Made by a program: the position numbers and the translations under genes | The notes under the pieces: generated by a model | Databases searched by the model: none | What the model was told of the DNA's origin: nothing | What the model saw: only the letters and a program-made list of their open reading frames with translations | Part shown: positions 33,915 through 42,669 of the stretch, in pieces | Numbering within the stretch: position 1 is the stretch's first letter | Layout of the letters: every line of letters starts with the position of its first letter | DNA from: CAVURS01 sp963795385 | GTDB lineage: Bacteria; Actinomycetota; Actinomycetes; Actinomycetales; CAVURS01 | Assembly: GCA_963795385.1 (NCBI GenBank) | Contig: CAWCHK010000014.1 | Coordinates: 868,001 to 932,000 of the forward strand | Direction: 5' to 3' | Length of the DNA stretch: 64,000 nt

Positions 33915-34592
33915 CTACGGGCCGTCGGTGCCGTTCGCTACGACGTAGTCCTCTTGCCACTCGCCGGTCACCAGGTAGACGACCCGGGAGGCCACCGAGA
34001 CGGCGTGGTCGGCGAACCGCTCGTAGTACCGGCCCACCAGCGTCACGTCGACCGCCGACTCGATGCCGTACGACCAGTGGTCACCGAGCAGGGTCGTGAA
34101 GACCGCGCGGTGCAGCCGGTCCATGTCGTCGTCGTCCTGCTCCAGCGTGACGGCCGCCTCGACGTCCTTGCTGGCGATGACCGAGCCGGCCTTGGCGACG
34201 ATCCGCTCCGCGACCTGCCCCATCTCCAGGATGGTCGAGCGCAGCACAGGCGGGATGGCCGAGTCCGGGTAGCGCAGCCGCGCGACCTTGGCGACGTGCC
34301 GGGCCAGGTCGCCCATCCGCTCCAGGTCGGCGCTCATCCGCATGCCGGTGACGACGATGCGCAGGTCGGTGGCGACCGGCTGCTGGCGGGCGAGCAGGTC
34401 GATCGAGGCCTCGTCCAGCCCGCGCTGGATCGCGTCGATCTGCTCGTCGGCGGAGATGACGCTCTCGGCGAGCGGGAGGTCGGCGTCCAGCAGAGCGGTG
34501 GTCGCCCGGTTGATCGCCGAGCCCGCCAGCCGGGTCATCTCGACGAGCTGGTCGGAGATCCGGTCCAGCTCCTCGTGGAAGGCGTCGCGCAT
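33915..34592 (-). CDS. phoU: Phosphate transport regulator PhoU
   Basis: About 225 residues forming two three-helix repeats with the PhoU metal-site motifs ERMGDLARHV and ERFADHAVSV. PhoU couples the Pst transporter to the phosphate-sensing kinase and restrains it when phosphate is ample. Its gene is divergent from senX3-regX3, the phosphate two-component system, with 238 bases between the starts. Confidence 0.93.
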   Translation of the reverse strand: MRDAFHEELDRISDQLVEMTRLAGSAINRATTALLDADLPLAESVISADEQIDAIQRGLDEASIDLLARQQPVATDLRIVVTGMRMSADLERMGDLARHVAKVARLRYPDSAIPPVLRSTILEMGQVAERIVAKAGSVIASKDVEAAVTLEQDDDDMDRLHRAVFTTLLGDHWSYGIESAVDVTLVGRYYERFADHAVSVASRVVYLVTGEWQEDYVVANGTDGP

Positions 34593-34730
34593 GGGGCGCC
34601 AGGGTCCTTTCCCTCGGGCACGGCATCCACGGCGAACGGCCCGGAGGAGCCGGCGTCGCCTGGACGCGTACGACAGCAGTCGACAGGCAGGCGGCAGCCA
34701 GCCTGTCCTGGTGGAGCGTGCCAGCGGGGC

Positions 34731-34760
34731 ATGAACGCGCCCGGGCCCCCAGGTGAACAT
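34731..34760. promoter_or_regulatory. Candidate PHO box between phoU and senX3
   Basis: Two TGAAC cores (34,732 and 34,754) are 22 bases apart, that is two 11-base PHO-box units with a degenerate unit between them. This is the spacing used by actinobacterial PhoP/RegX3 direct repeats. It would fit autoregulation by RegX3 of the senX3-regX3 and phoU promoters. Only two of three units are recognisable. Confidence 0.35.
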
Positions 34761-34830
34761 CAGGGGAAGGCCGTCGCGACGAGCGCGCAGTGGCGCGGAT
34801 CGGCCCGTTCCCGTGCGTACCCTGGCTGCT

Positions 34831-36006
34831 GTGGACGCGACCGTAGCCGCCAGCCTGGCCGGCGTCACCGGAGCCGCGCTCGGTGCCGCCGCCGTACTGT
34901 CCGTCCGGCTGTCCGAGCGGGCCCAGCACGACCTGCCGCCGGCCCGTGAGCCGGCTCTCGCCCCCGGCGTCCTCGACGTCCTCGCCGTGCTCCGGTCCAG
35001 CGCCATCGTCGTCGACAGCGCGGACGCCGTGATCAAGGCCAGCCCGTCGGCGTACTCCTACGGCCTGGTCCGCGGCGACGAGGTGACCCACAACGAGCTG
35101 CTCGAGCTGGCCCGCGCGGTCCGGCGTGACGGTGTCATCCGGGAGAGCGAGCTGGAGCTGGCCCGCGGGCCGCTCGGCCGCGGGCGGCTGGTGGTCGGTG
35201 CGCGGGTCGCACCGCTCGGGAGCGCGCACGTCCTGCTGCTGGTGGAGGACCGCACCCAGGCCCGCCGGGTCGAGGAGGTCCGCCGCGACTTCGTGGCCAA
35301 CGTCAGCCACGAGCTCAAGACCCCGGTCGGCGGTATGGCCCTGCTGGCCGAGGCGATCGCGGACGCGAGCGACGACCCCGAGGCCGTACGCCGGTTCGCC
35401 GAGCGGATGCAGGGCGAGTCGGTCCGGCTGACCCATCTGGTCAAGGAGATCGTCGACCTGTCCCGGCTGCAGGTCGCCGACACGCTGCACGACCCCGAGC
35501 TGATCGCGGTGGACTCCGTCGTGACCGAGGCGGTCGAGCGCTCCCGGCTGGTGGCCTCGGCGCACGACATCGCGCTCGCGGTCTCTCCCGACGCGGGGGC
35601 CAAGGTGTACGGCGACGCGGAGCTGCTCACGACGGCCGTCCGGAACCTGGTCGACAACGCAGTGGCGTACTCGCCGGACCACACCCGGGTGGCCATCGGC
35701 GTACGACGGATCGACGGGCTGGTCGAGATCTCCGTGACCGACCAGGGCATCGGCATCGCCGACCCCGAGCAGGCCCGGATCTTCGAGCGGTTCTACCGGA
35801 TCGACCCGGCCCGCTCGAGGGCCACCGGGGGGACCGGCCTCGGGCTGGCCATCGTCAAGCACGTCTGCGCGAACCACGGGGGCGACGTCACCGTCTGGAG
35901 CCAGGAGGGACAGGGCGCGACCTTCACCATGCGCCTGCCGGACGCCGGCAACCTGCCGGTCACGAGCCGGTCCGAACGCGAAGCCGCCGAGCTGGAGGAT
36001 GAGTAG
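34831..36006 (+). CDS. senX3: Sensor histidine kinase SenX3/PhoR type
   Basis: About 391 residues: an N-terminal membrane helix, a PAS-like region (~50-140), the phospho-acceptor block FVANVSHELKTP (~H160), N-box NLVDNAVAYSP, G1 DQGIGIA, F-box FERFYRID and G2 GGTGLGLAIVKH. GTG 34831 is preferred because the short hydrophobic N-terminus starts there; ATG 34753 would add a charged leader. With RegX3 it responds to phosphate limitation. Its TAG stop overlaps the regX3 GTG. Confidence 0.9.
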   Translation: MDATVAASLAGVTGAALGAAAVLSVRLSERAQHDLPPAREPALAPGVLDVLAVLRSSAIVVDSADAVIKASPSAYSYGLVRGDEVTHNELLELARAVRRDGVIRESELELARGPLGRGRLVVGARVAPLGSAHVLLLVEDRTQARRVEEVRRDFVANVSHELKTPVGGMALLAEAIADASDDPEAVRRFAERMQGESVRLTHLVKEIVDLSRLQVADTLHDPELIAVDSVVTEAVERSRLVASAHDIALAVSPDAGAKVYGDAELLTTAVRNLVDNAVAYSPDHTRVAIGVRRIDGLVEISVTDQGIGIADPEQARIFERFYRIDPARSRATGGTGLGLAIVKHVCANHGGDVTVWSQEGQGATFTMRLPDAGNLPVTSRSEREAAELEDE

Positions 36007-36686
36007 TGACCCGGATCCTCGTGGTCGAGGACGAGCAGTCGTTCAGCGACCCCCTGTCCTACCTCCTGCGCAAGGAGGGCTACGAGGTGGCGATCGCCGA
36101 GTCGGGGCCCGCCGCGTTGGAGGAGTTCGACCGGGCCGGCGCCGACCTGGTGCTGCTCGACCTGATGCTGCCGGGGCTCTCCGGCACCGAGGTGTGCCGC
36201 CAGCTGCGGACCCGCAGCACGGTGCCCGTCATCATGCTCACGGCCAAGGACAGCGAGATCGACAAGGTCGTCGGCCTCGAGATCGGCGCCGACGACTACG
36301 TCACCAAGCCCTACTCCAGCCGCGAGCTGCTGGCCCGGGTCAAGGCCGTGCTGCGCCGCGGCCAGGAGTCCGACGAGCTGACTCCCGCGACCCTCGAGGC
36401 CGGCCCGGTGCGGATGGACGTCGACCGCCACGTCGTCACGGTCTCGGGTGAGCACGTGTCGTTGCCGCTCAAGGAGTTCGAGCTGCTCGAGCTGCTGCTG
36501 CGCAACACCGGGCGCGTGCTGACCCGGCACCAGCTGATCGACCGGGTGTGGGGAAGCGACTACGTCGGGGACACCAAGACCCTCGACGTCCACGTGAAGC
36601 GGCTGCGCTCCAAGGTGGAGTCCGACCCGGGTACGCCGCGGCACCTGGTGACGGTGCGCGGGCTGGGCTACAAGTTCGAGCCCTGA
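36006..36686 (+). CDS. regX3: Response regulator RegX3/PhoP type
   Basis: About 226 residues: a receiver with acidic VVEDEQ and phospho-acceptor Asp in VLLDLMLPG, switch residues in IMLTAKDS and KPYSSRE, and a C-terminal OmpR winged helix (KEFELLELLLRNTGRVLTRHQLIDRVWG). It is the cognate regulator of SenX3, controlling phosphate-starvation genes. GTG start sharing one base with the senX3 stop. It is followed by a short CTGGGCCG-type repeat before the convergent lpqE. Confidence 0.93.
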   Translation: MTRILVVEDEQSFSDPLSYLLRKEGYEVAIAESGPAALEEFDRAGADLVLLDLMLPGLSGTEVCRQLRTRSTVPVIMLTAKDSEIDKVVGLEIGADDYVTKPYSSRELLARVKAVLRRGQESDELTPATLEAGPVRMDVDRHVVTVSGEHVSLPLKEFELLELLLRNTGRVLTRHQLIDRVWGSDYVGDTKTLDVHVKRLRSKVESDPGTPRHLVTVRGLGYKFEP

Positions 36687-36740
36687 GCTGGCGGCGCTGG
36701 GCTGGCTGGGCCGCTGGGCCGGCTGGGCCGCTGGGCGGCC

Positions 36741-37325
36741 TCAGTTCGTCGTCGTGGGCGAGGCGGACGGGGAGGCGCCGCCGGTATCGGTGCTGCCCGG
36801 CGTAGCGGTCTCCGTGGCGGTCGACGTGTCCGTCGGCTCGGGGGTCGGCGTGATCGTGGCGTACTCCAGGGCCGGGTTCAGCACGGGTACGTCGACCAGG
36901 GACGGGCCGGTCCCCGGAGTGGACACCTGTACGGGCAGGACCGACCCCGGGGCGACCGAGACGGTGGTGATCTGGACGTGCACGGCACCCTCGCCGTCGC
37001 CGAGCCGGACCAGCTGGCCGGGGGGTACGGCCACCGGCGTCGACGGCGTGGCGGCGCCGTCCGGCTGGAAGGTCACCGACACCTCCGTGGTGCCGTCGTT
37101 GACCAGCGCGCCGGACAGGACGCCGGGCTGGCCCTTGGCGTTCGAGACCACGAGCAGGTTGCGGACCGCGAGCGAGCCGAGGTTGGCCAGGACGCCGTCG
37201 CTCGGTGTGTAGGGGACGGTCGACTGGACCGGCGAGCGTTCGCTGCAACCGGCCAGCAGCGTCGATCCGAGGGCGGCCGCCAGGACCGCGGCCGAGGCGG
37301 TCAGGCGAGTTCTCGAACGCTTCAC
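36741..37325 (-). CDS. LpqE-like lipoprotein
   Basis: About 194 residues with a lipoprotein signal (basic start, hydrophobic core, lipobox LLAGC) and a beta-rich domain (LAVRNLLVVSNAKGQPGVLSGALVND...), ending in a Thr/Ser/Pro-rich tail. It resembles mycobacterial LpqE, whose gene also lies divergently next to carD. GTG start at 37,325; the frame extends further upstream but without a signal peptide. Function unknown, surface lipoprotein. Confidence 0.75.
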   Translation of the reverse strand: MKRSRTRLTASAAVLAAALGSTLLAGCSERSPVQSTVPYTPSDGVLANLGSLAVRNLLVVSNAKGQPGVLSGALVNDGTTEVSVTFQPDGAATPSTPVAVPPGQLVRLGDGEGAVHVQITTVSVAPGSVLPVQVSTPGTGPSLVDVPVLNPALEYATITPTPEPTDTSTATETATPGSTDTGGASPSASPTTTN

Positions 37326-37577
37326 AGTCGGGTCTTCTCCCTCTGCGCGGATCTCCGCTCGTGACGCCGGTTTGGCGTGATTCATCGGATGGTGGATGCC
37401 GACGGCACAGCGTAGCGGGCGGCCGACCGAGGGCTGCGCGATGCATGCACCAGGCCATCCTGTCAAGACCCTGAAGGGGCCGCATCATGCCTCTGACCTG
37501 CGCAAACGCGGCTCCTGACGGTGCGCCGAGCGCGTTCCGCGTGTTATCCTGGGAACCGCGAAAGGGGAAAAGAGCAC

Positions 37578-38060
37578 ATGGTTTTCAAGGTCGGCGAGAC
37601 GGTTGTTTACCCGCACCACGGCGCGGCTCTGATCGAGGAGATCAAGAACCGCACCGTTCAAGGCCAGGACAGGCTCTACCTCGTACTCAAGGTCGCCCAG
37701 GGCGATCTCACCATCGAAGTTCCCGCAGACAACTGCGACCTCGTGGGTGTCCGCGACGTCGTCGGTGCCGAGGGCCTGGAGAAGGTCTTCGAGGTGCTGC
37801 GCGCGCCGTACACCGAGGAGCCGACCAACTGGTCGCGCCGGTACAAGGCCAACCTCGAGAAGCTCGCCTCCGGCGACGTGATCAAGGTGGCCGAGGTCGT
37901 CCGCGACCTGTGGCGCCGCGAGCACGACCGCGGCCTCTCCGCCGGCGAGAAGCGGATGCTGGCCAAGGCCCGGCAGATCCTGGTCTCCGAGCTCGCGCTC
38001 GCCGAGAAGACCAACGAGGACAAGGCCGAGGCCATCCTCGACGAGGTCCTCGCCAGCTGA
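37578..38060 (+). CDS. carD: CarD-family RNA polymerase-binding regulator
   Basis: A 160-residue protein: RNA polymerase interaction domain (MVFKVGETVVYPHHGAALIEEI) and a helical DNA-binding part (ANLEKLASGDVIKVAEVVRDLWRRE ... with the conserved W of the CarD C-domain). CarD stabilises open promoter complexes and is essential in mycobacteria. AAAGGGGAAAAGAG lies upstream of the ATG, and a TATCCT hexamer (37,545) may be its -10 element. It is followed directly by ispF, without the ispD gene usually found between. Confidence 0.95.
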   Translation: MVFKVGETVVYPHHGAALIEEIKNRTVQGQDRLYLVLKVAQGDLTIEVPADNCDLVGVRDVVGAEGLEKVFEVLRAPYTEEPTNWSRRYKANLEKLASGDVIKVAEVVRDLWRREHDRGLSAGEKRMLAKARQILVSELALAEKTNEDKAEAILDEVLAS

Positions 38061-38599
38061 CGCTGGACCCCCCGCCGCCCGCAGCAGAGCTGAGCACGCT
38101 CATCGACGCCCTCCCCCGCATCGGGGTGGGCGTCGATGTGCATCCGTACGTCGCCGTGCCTCCCGCCGGCGACGTGTCCCGGCCGCTGATGCTGGCCGGC
38201 CTGTCGTGGCCCGGGGAGCAGGCGCTGGCGGGCGACTCCGACGCCGACGTGGCGGCGCACGCCTGCTGCGACGCGCTGTTCTCGGCCGCGGGGATCGGGG
38301 ACCTGGGGGCGCACTTCGGCACCGGGCGAGCCGAGTTCGCCGGCGCGTCGGGGCTGACCCTGCTGGCCGAGGCCGCGGCCCGGGTGGCGGCGGCCGGCTA
38401 CCGGATCGGCAACGTCTCGGTGCAGGTCATCGGCAACCGCCCGCGCCTCGGCCCGCGCCGGGAGGAGGCCGAGCAGGCCCTGTCCTCGGCCTGCGGGGCG
38501 TCGGTCTCGGTGTCGGCGACATCGACCGACGGCCTCGGCCTGACCGGCAGGGGCGAGGGCCTCGCCGCCATCGCCACCGCCCTCGTCGTACCCCTCTAA
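38057..38599 (+). CDS. ispF: 2-C-methyl-D-erythritol 2,4-cyclodiphosphate synthase
   Basis: About 180 residues. It has IspF metal ligands in GVDVHPY, the block GDSDADVAAHACCDALF, GDLGAHF, and the closing STDGLGLTGRGEGLAA. It makes MEcPP in the non-mevalonate isoprenoid pathway. No ATG, GTG or TTG start is present near the carD stop; CTG 38057 overlaps it as CTGA, while GTG 38126 would start just three residues before the metal site and would remove part of the first strand. I favour CTG, with low certainty on the start but high on the gene. Confidence 0.9.
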   Translation: MTLDPPPPAAELSTLIDALPRIGVGVDVHPYVAVPPAGDVSRPLMLAGLSWPGEQALAGDSDADVAAHACCDALFSAAGIGDLGAHFGTGRAEFAGASGLTLLAEAAARVAAAGYRIGNVSVQVIGNRPRLGPRREEAEQALSSACGASVSVSATSTDGLGLTGRGEGLAAIATALVVPL

Positions 38600-38605
38600 C
38601 CCTCT

Positions 38606-38790
38606 TGTCTTGGCCGTCGACTCCGGGTTTGGCGGTCGACTCCGGGTTTTTCGGGCCCGAAACCGGTCCCGGAGCCCGGAGTCGACCGCCAAACCCGGAC
38701 CTGACGGCCAGGAGGGACGGGGGTCAGCGGGGTTCAGCGGGGGTCAGCGGGGGTCAGCGGGGGTCAGCGGGGGTCAGCGGGGGTCAGCGG
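38606..38790. repeat. Inverted repeat family 2, copy 2, and a decamer tandem repeat
   Basis: A perfect 25-bp inverted repeat (38,622-38,646 with 38,675-38,699) in the family that also occurs at 33,770. It is followed by seven tandem copies of GGGTCAGCGG (38,721-38,790; one copy has a T change). The decamer array overlaps the 3' end of the amylosucrase gene and supplies its stop codon. There are no spacers between units, so it is not CRISPR. Confidence 0.8.
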
Positions 38791-40741
38791 GGGTGAGCCA
38801 GGCGAAGCCGGAGCCCTCCAGCCGCAGGCGGTGCTCGTCCAGGTCGGCGTCGGCGGACCCGTGGGCCAGGGAGGCCACCACCGGCCGCTCAGCTCCGCCC
38901 GGCCGGGACGCGCCCGCCGTCCACAGCGCGCCGGCCACCCACTCCGCCGCCACCGAGACGGCCGCGTCGCCGACATTGACCACGACCATGACGGCGTCCC
39001 CGCGGGGATGGGTCCGCAGGAAGGCCAGCAGGTGCGCGTCCGGGCTGTCCAGCAGCTGGGTCGTCCCGCCGAGCCCGAAAGACGGCACCGCGGCCCGGAC
39101 TGCGCCCATGGCGCGTACGCCGGCGAACACCCGCCCCTCGACCGTGGCTGGGTCGTGCCGCCGCTGAGCCACGCTCCAGTCCATGTGAGGGCGGTGCATC
39201 CAGCGGTTGTCGCCCGCCTGTGAGGGCAGGCTGGCCCACTCCTCGTCGCCGAACAGCCCGAGCTCGTCACCCATGTACACCAGCGGGATGCCGCCGAAGG
39301 AGTAGGCGACCGAGTAGAGCAGGAGCAGGCGCCGTACGCCGGCCGTGACCGCGGCCTCGTCGCCCTCCAGAACGGCCTGCTCCAAGCCGCACAGGGCGGC
39401 GGCACTCCCGGACGTGCGGGCATCCCCGGTCGCCGGGTTGGCCTGGAACATTGCGCCCCGGGCGAAGCTGCCCGGGGTCTGGCCGGCGAAGAACCTCGCG
39501 AGGAAGCGCCGATGCTCGAACGGGTCCCAGCCGACGGCGCGGGCGTCCTCGTCGGACACCGCCCAGCCGATGTCGTCGTGACAGCGCACGTAGGTCACCC
39601 ACCCCGACTCCGTCGGAGCCGGTCGCAACCGTCGCAGCGCGGCCGTGGCGAGCCGCGCGTCCCGGGTCGCGATCGACGACCACAGCATCACCATGAGCTG
39701 GTTGTGATAGGCCAGGTCGCACTCGGGCCGGTACTGCTCGTGGGCCCCGAGGTACTGCACCAGGTCGTCCGGGGCCACGATGGCCTCGGCCTTGAAAGCG
39801 ACTGCAGGAGCGGCGATCCGGACCAGAGCCCGCAGGGCCTGGACGATCAGGTGGGCCTCCGGCTGGTTCTGGCAGTTGGTGCCCAGCCGCTTCCACAGGA
39901 ACGGCGCGGCGTCCAGCCGCAGGACGTCGATCCCGCGGTTCGCGAGCTCGAGCAGGACCTCCAGCATCGCGGTGAAGACCCGCGGGTTGCTCCAGTTCAG
40001 GTCCCACTGGAAGGCGTTGAACGTCGTCCACACCACCCCGACCCCCGGCACGTCGGTGAAGCTGCCAGGAGCGTTGTCCGGGAACACTTCCGGCAGCGTG
40101 CGCTCGTAGGCGTCCGGCTCGGTGCGGTCCGGGTAGATCAGGTAGAAGTCGCGGTACGCCGGGTCGCCCTGGGCCGCCGCGCGAGCCCACCGGTGCTCGG
40201 CCGCCGTATGGTTGAGGACCATGTCCACGCACAGGCTCATCCCGCGCGAATGCAGGTCGGCGGCCAGCCCCTCGAGGTCGGCCATCGACCCGAGTCGGGG
40301 CTCGACGGCGCCGTAGTCCTGCACGGCATAGCCGCCGTCATTGTCGCCCTCGCGCGCCTCCAGCAGGGGCATCAGGTGCAGGTAGGTGATGCCGAGCTCG
40401 CCGAGGTAGTCGAGCCGATCCCGCACTCCTGCAAGGTCTTTCGCGAACCGGTCGGCGTACGCGACGTACCCGATCATGCGAGGACTCTGGAACCAGCCCG
40501 GGTCGATCTCGCGCCTGCGGTCGAGCCGTCGCAGGTCCTCGCCGCGGTCTGCGGCCGCCCGGCCGACGGCGTCCAGCAGGTCGCTGAGCAAGTCGTCCAG
40601 ATCGGTTCGCGAGCCGTAGACCTCACGCAGCGCCGGTACGGCGTCGGGCAGGTGCGTCTCGAGGCGCGCGAGCAGGGCGTCGCCCTCCAGCGGCCCGAGC
40701 TGTCGCATCGCCCGGGCGAAGGCAGGGGACGTGAGGCTCAT
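38774..40741 (-). CDS. Amylosucrase-like GH13 enzyme
   Basis: About 655 residues, the usual amylosucrase length. It has an N-terminal helical domain, then the barrel: YLHLMPLLEAREGDNDGGYAVQDY, DMVLNHTAAEH, nucleophile in VLRLDAAPFLWKR, acid/base in FKAEAIV and HDDIGW. Amylosucrases polymerise glucose from sucrose, or hydrolyse or isomerise it; trehalose synthase-like activity is a less likely alternative. The stop codon lies within a decamer tandem repeat, so the last residues (PADPR) are encoded by repeat DNA. Confidence 0.85.
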   Translation of the reverse strand: MSLTSPAFARAMRQLGPLEGDALLARLETHLPDAVPALREVYGSRTDLDDLLSDLLDAVGRAAADRGEDLRRLDRRREIDPGWFQSPRMIGYVAYADRFAKDLAGVRDRLDYLGELGITYLHLMPLLEAREGDNDGGYAVQDYGAVEPRLGSMADLEGLAADLHSRGMSLCVDMVLNHTAAEHRWARAAAQGDPAYRDFYLIYPDRTEPDAYERTLPEVFPDNAPGSFTDVPGVGVVWTTFNAFQWDLNWSNPRVFTAMLEVLLELANRGIDVLRLDAAPFLWKRLGTNCQNQPEAHLIVQALRALVRIAAPAVAFKAEAIVAPDDLVQYLGAHEQYRPECDLAYHNQLMVMLWSSIATRDARLATAALRRLRPAPTESGWVTYVRCHDDIGWAVSDEDARAVGWDPFEHRRFLARFFAGQTPGSFARGAMFQANPATGDARTSGSAAALCGLEQAVLEGDEAAVTAGVRRLLLLYSVAYSFGGIPLVYMGDELGLFGDEEWASLPSQAGDNRWMHRPHMDWSVAQRRHDPATVEGRVFAGVRAMGAVRAAVPSFGLGGTTQLLDSPDAHLLAFLRTHPRGDAVMVVVNVGDAAVSVAAEWVAGALWTAGASRPGGAERPVVASLAHGSADADLDEHRLRLEGSGFAWLTPADPR

Positions 40742-40768
40742 CGGCTGGCCGCTCCTCCGGTGCCGGCC

Positions 40769-41434
40769 TCAGCGGCCGCGATCGATCCACTCCTGCAGGT
40801 GCGGTGCCTCGTCGCCGACGGTGGTGCTGTCGCCGTGCCCGGGATGGACGACCGTCTCCGGTGGCTGGCTCAGCAGCCGGAGACGGATCGACTCGATGAT
40901 CGTTGGGAAGTCCGAGAAGGACCGTCCGGTGGCACCCGGCCCGCCGGCGAAGAGCGTGTCGCCGGTGAACACGAGCCCGAGCCGGGCCGCGCGGAAGCAG
41001 ACCGAGCCGGGCGAGTGGCCCGGCGTGTGGACGACCTCGAGGTCGGTGCCGCCGACCGTCAGGGTCATGCCGTCGGCCAGGTCGGCGTCCGGCTCACGGT
41101 CCGGGTGGGTCAGCTCCCAGAGCGGCAAGTCGTTGGGGTGCAACAGGATTGGTGCGTGCAGCCGGTCGGACAGCTCGGGCGCGACGCGGACATGGTCGTC
41201 GTGGGCATGGGTGCAGGCGATGGCCAGCAGCTTGCGCCCCGCGACCATCGCGGCGATCGCGTCGGCGTCGTGCGGCGCGTCGATGACGATGCACTCGCGG
41301 TCGTCACCGATGACCCAGACGTTGTTGTCGACGTCGTACGTCTTGCCGTCGAGGCTGAACGTCCCGGAGGTGACGCCGTGGTCGACCCGCAGCCCGGTCG
41401 CCTCGCCGCTCGGCTCCCCGGTCGCCTCGGTCAC
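40769..41434 (-). CDS. Metallo-beta-lactamase-fold hydrolase linked to mscR
   Basis: About 221 residues with the metal site THAHDDH, later HTPGHSPGS and FTGDTLFAGG, and C-terminal HPGHGDST: a glyoxalase II-like hydrolase. Its GTG overlaps the mscR stop, so they are co-translated. In mycobacteria Rv2260 of similar type adjoins mscR (Rv2259). A role in hydrolysing a mycothiol thioester such as S-formylmycothiol is inferred. Confidence 0.82.
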   Translation of the reverse strand: MTEATGEPSGEATGLRVDHGVTSGTFSLDGKTYDVDNNVWVIGDDRECIVIDAPHDADAIAAMVAGRKLLAIACTHAHDDHVRVAPELSDRLHAPILLHPNDLPLWELTHPDREPDADLADGMTLTVGGTDLEVVHTPGHSPGSVCFRAARLGLVFTGDTLFAGGPGATGRSFSDFPTIIESIRLRLLSQPPETVVHPGHGDSTTVGDEAPHLQEWIDRGR

Positions 41435-42525
41435 AGCACGACCACCGAACGCAGGACGTCGCCGTGGTGCATCTTCTCGAACGCCGCCTCGACGTCACCG
41501 AGCCCGATGGTCTCCGAGACGAAGTCCTCCAGTGGCAGCCGCCCCTGCAGGTGCAGGTCCACGAGCATCGGGAAGTCCCGGGAGGGCAGGCAGTCGCCGT
41601 ACCAGGAGGACTTCAGCGAGCCGCCGCGACCGAAGAAGTCCAACAGGGGCATGTCCAGCCGCAGGTCGGGCGTGGGCACGCCCACCAGGACGACGGTGCC
41701 GGCGAGGTCCCGGGCGTAGAACGCCTGGCGCCAGGTCTCAGGCCGGCCGACCGCGTCGATCACGACGTCGGCGCCGAAGCCGCCCGTCAGGCCCTGGATG
41801 GCCTCGACGACCTCGTCCTCGGACTTGCCCTTGGCCTGCACCGTGTGGGTGGCGCCCAGGCCGGTGGCCCAGTCGAGCTTCCGGTCGTCGACGTCGATGG
41901 CGATGATGCGGCTGGCACCGGCCAGCCGGGCCCCGGCGACCGCCGCGGATCCGACGCCACCGCAACCGATCACCGCGACCGTGTCACCGCGGCCGACGTT
42001 GCCGGTGTTCATCGCCGCGCCGAGCCCGGCCATCACACCGCAGCCGAGCAGTCCTGCGACCTCGGGCTTCACCGAGGGGTCGACCTTGGTGCACTGGCCG
42101 GCGGCCACGAGGGTCTTGGCGGCGAAGGCACCGATGCCCAGCGCCGGCGACAGCTCGGTGCCGTCGGTCAAGGTCATCTTCTGCCGGGCGTTGTGGGTGT
42201 TGAAGCAGTACCAGGGCTTGCCCCTCGCGCAGGCCCGGCACTGGCCGCAGACGGCCCGCCAGTTCAGGATCACGAAGTCGCCGGGAGCGACGTCCGTCAC
42301 GCCCTCGCCGACCGACTCCACGACGCCCGCCGCCTCGTGGCCGAGCAGGAACGGGAAGTCGTCGTTGATCCCGCCCTCGCGGTAGTGCAGATCCGTGTGG
42401 CAGACCCCGCAGGCCTGTACGGCGACGACGGCCTCGCCCGGCCCGGCATCGGGGACGATCACATCGACCAGCTCGACCGGGGCTCCCTTGGCCCGAGCGA
42501 TCACGCCTTGAACCGTCTGCGCCAT
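41431..42525 (-). CDS. mscR: S-nitrosomycothiol reductase / mycothiol-dependent formaldehyde dehydrogenase
   Basis: About 364 residues, a zinc-dependent class III-type alcohol dehydrogenase. It has catalytic zinc residues in CGVCHTD and GHEAAG, the structural zinc loop CGQCRACARGKPWYC, and NAD-binding GCGGVGSAAV with the acidic IDVDDRK. MscR reduces S-nitrosomycothiol and oxidises S-hydroxymethyl-mycothiol. ATG 42525 has GGAAGGA five bases upstream. Its partner metallo-hydrolase overlaps downstream. Confidence 0.87.
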   Translation of the reverse strand: MAQTVQGVIARAKGAPVELVDVIVPDAGPGEAVVAVQACGVCHTDLHYREGGINDDFPFLLGHEAAGVVESVGEGVTDVAPGDFVILNWRAVCGQCRACARGKPWYCFNTHNARQKMTLTDGTELSPALGIGAFAAKTLVAAGQCTKVDPSVKPEVAGLLGCGVMAGLGAAMNTGNVGRGDTVAVIGCGGVGSAAVAGARLAGASRIIAIDVDDRKLDWATGLGATHTVQAKGKSEDEVVEAIQGLTGGFGADVVIDAVGRPETWRQAFYARDLAGTVVLVGVPTPDLRLDMPLLDFFGRGGSLKSSWYGDCLPSRDFPMLVDLHLQGRLPLEDFVSETIGLGDVEAAFEKMHHGDVLRSVVVL

Positions 42526-42669
42526 TGCCGTCCTTCCGATCCGTGTCAGTCCCGCCCGCTGCTCGCGGTGCTCGGCTGGTGTCGGGCCCAACCTAAGGGG
42601 GATCGGCCAAGCGGGGAATGCCGGGCCGCTTCGCTTCGGGTCGCGACCGGATCGCGTAGTTTTGGCGCC

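Noticed and set aside
38721..38790. CRISPR array
   Set aside because: Units are contiguous 10-bp repeats without spacers, and no cas gene is present.
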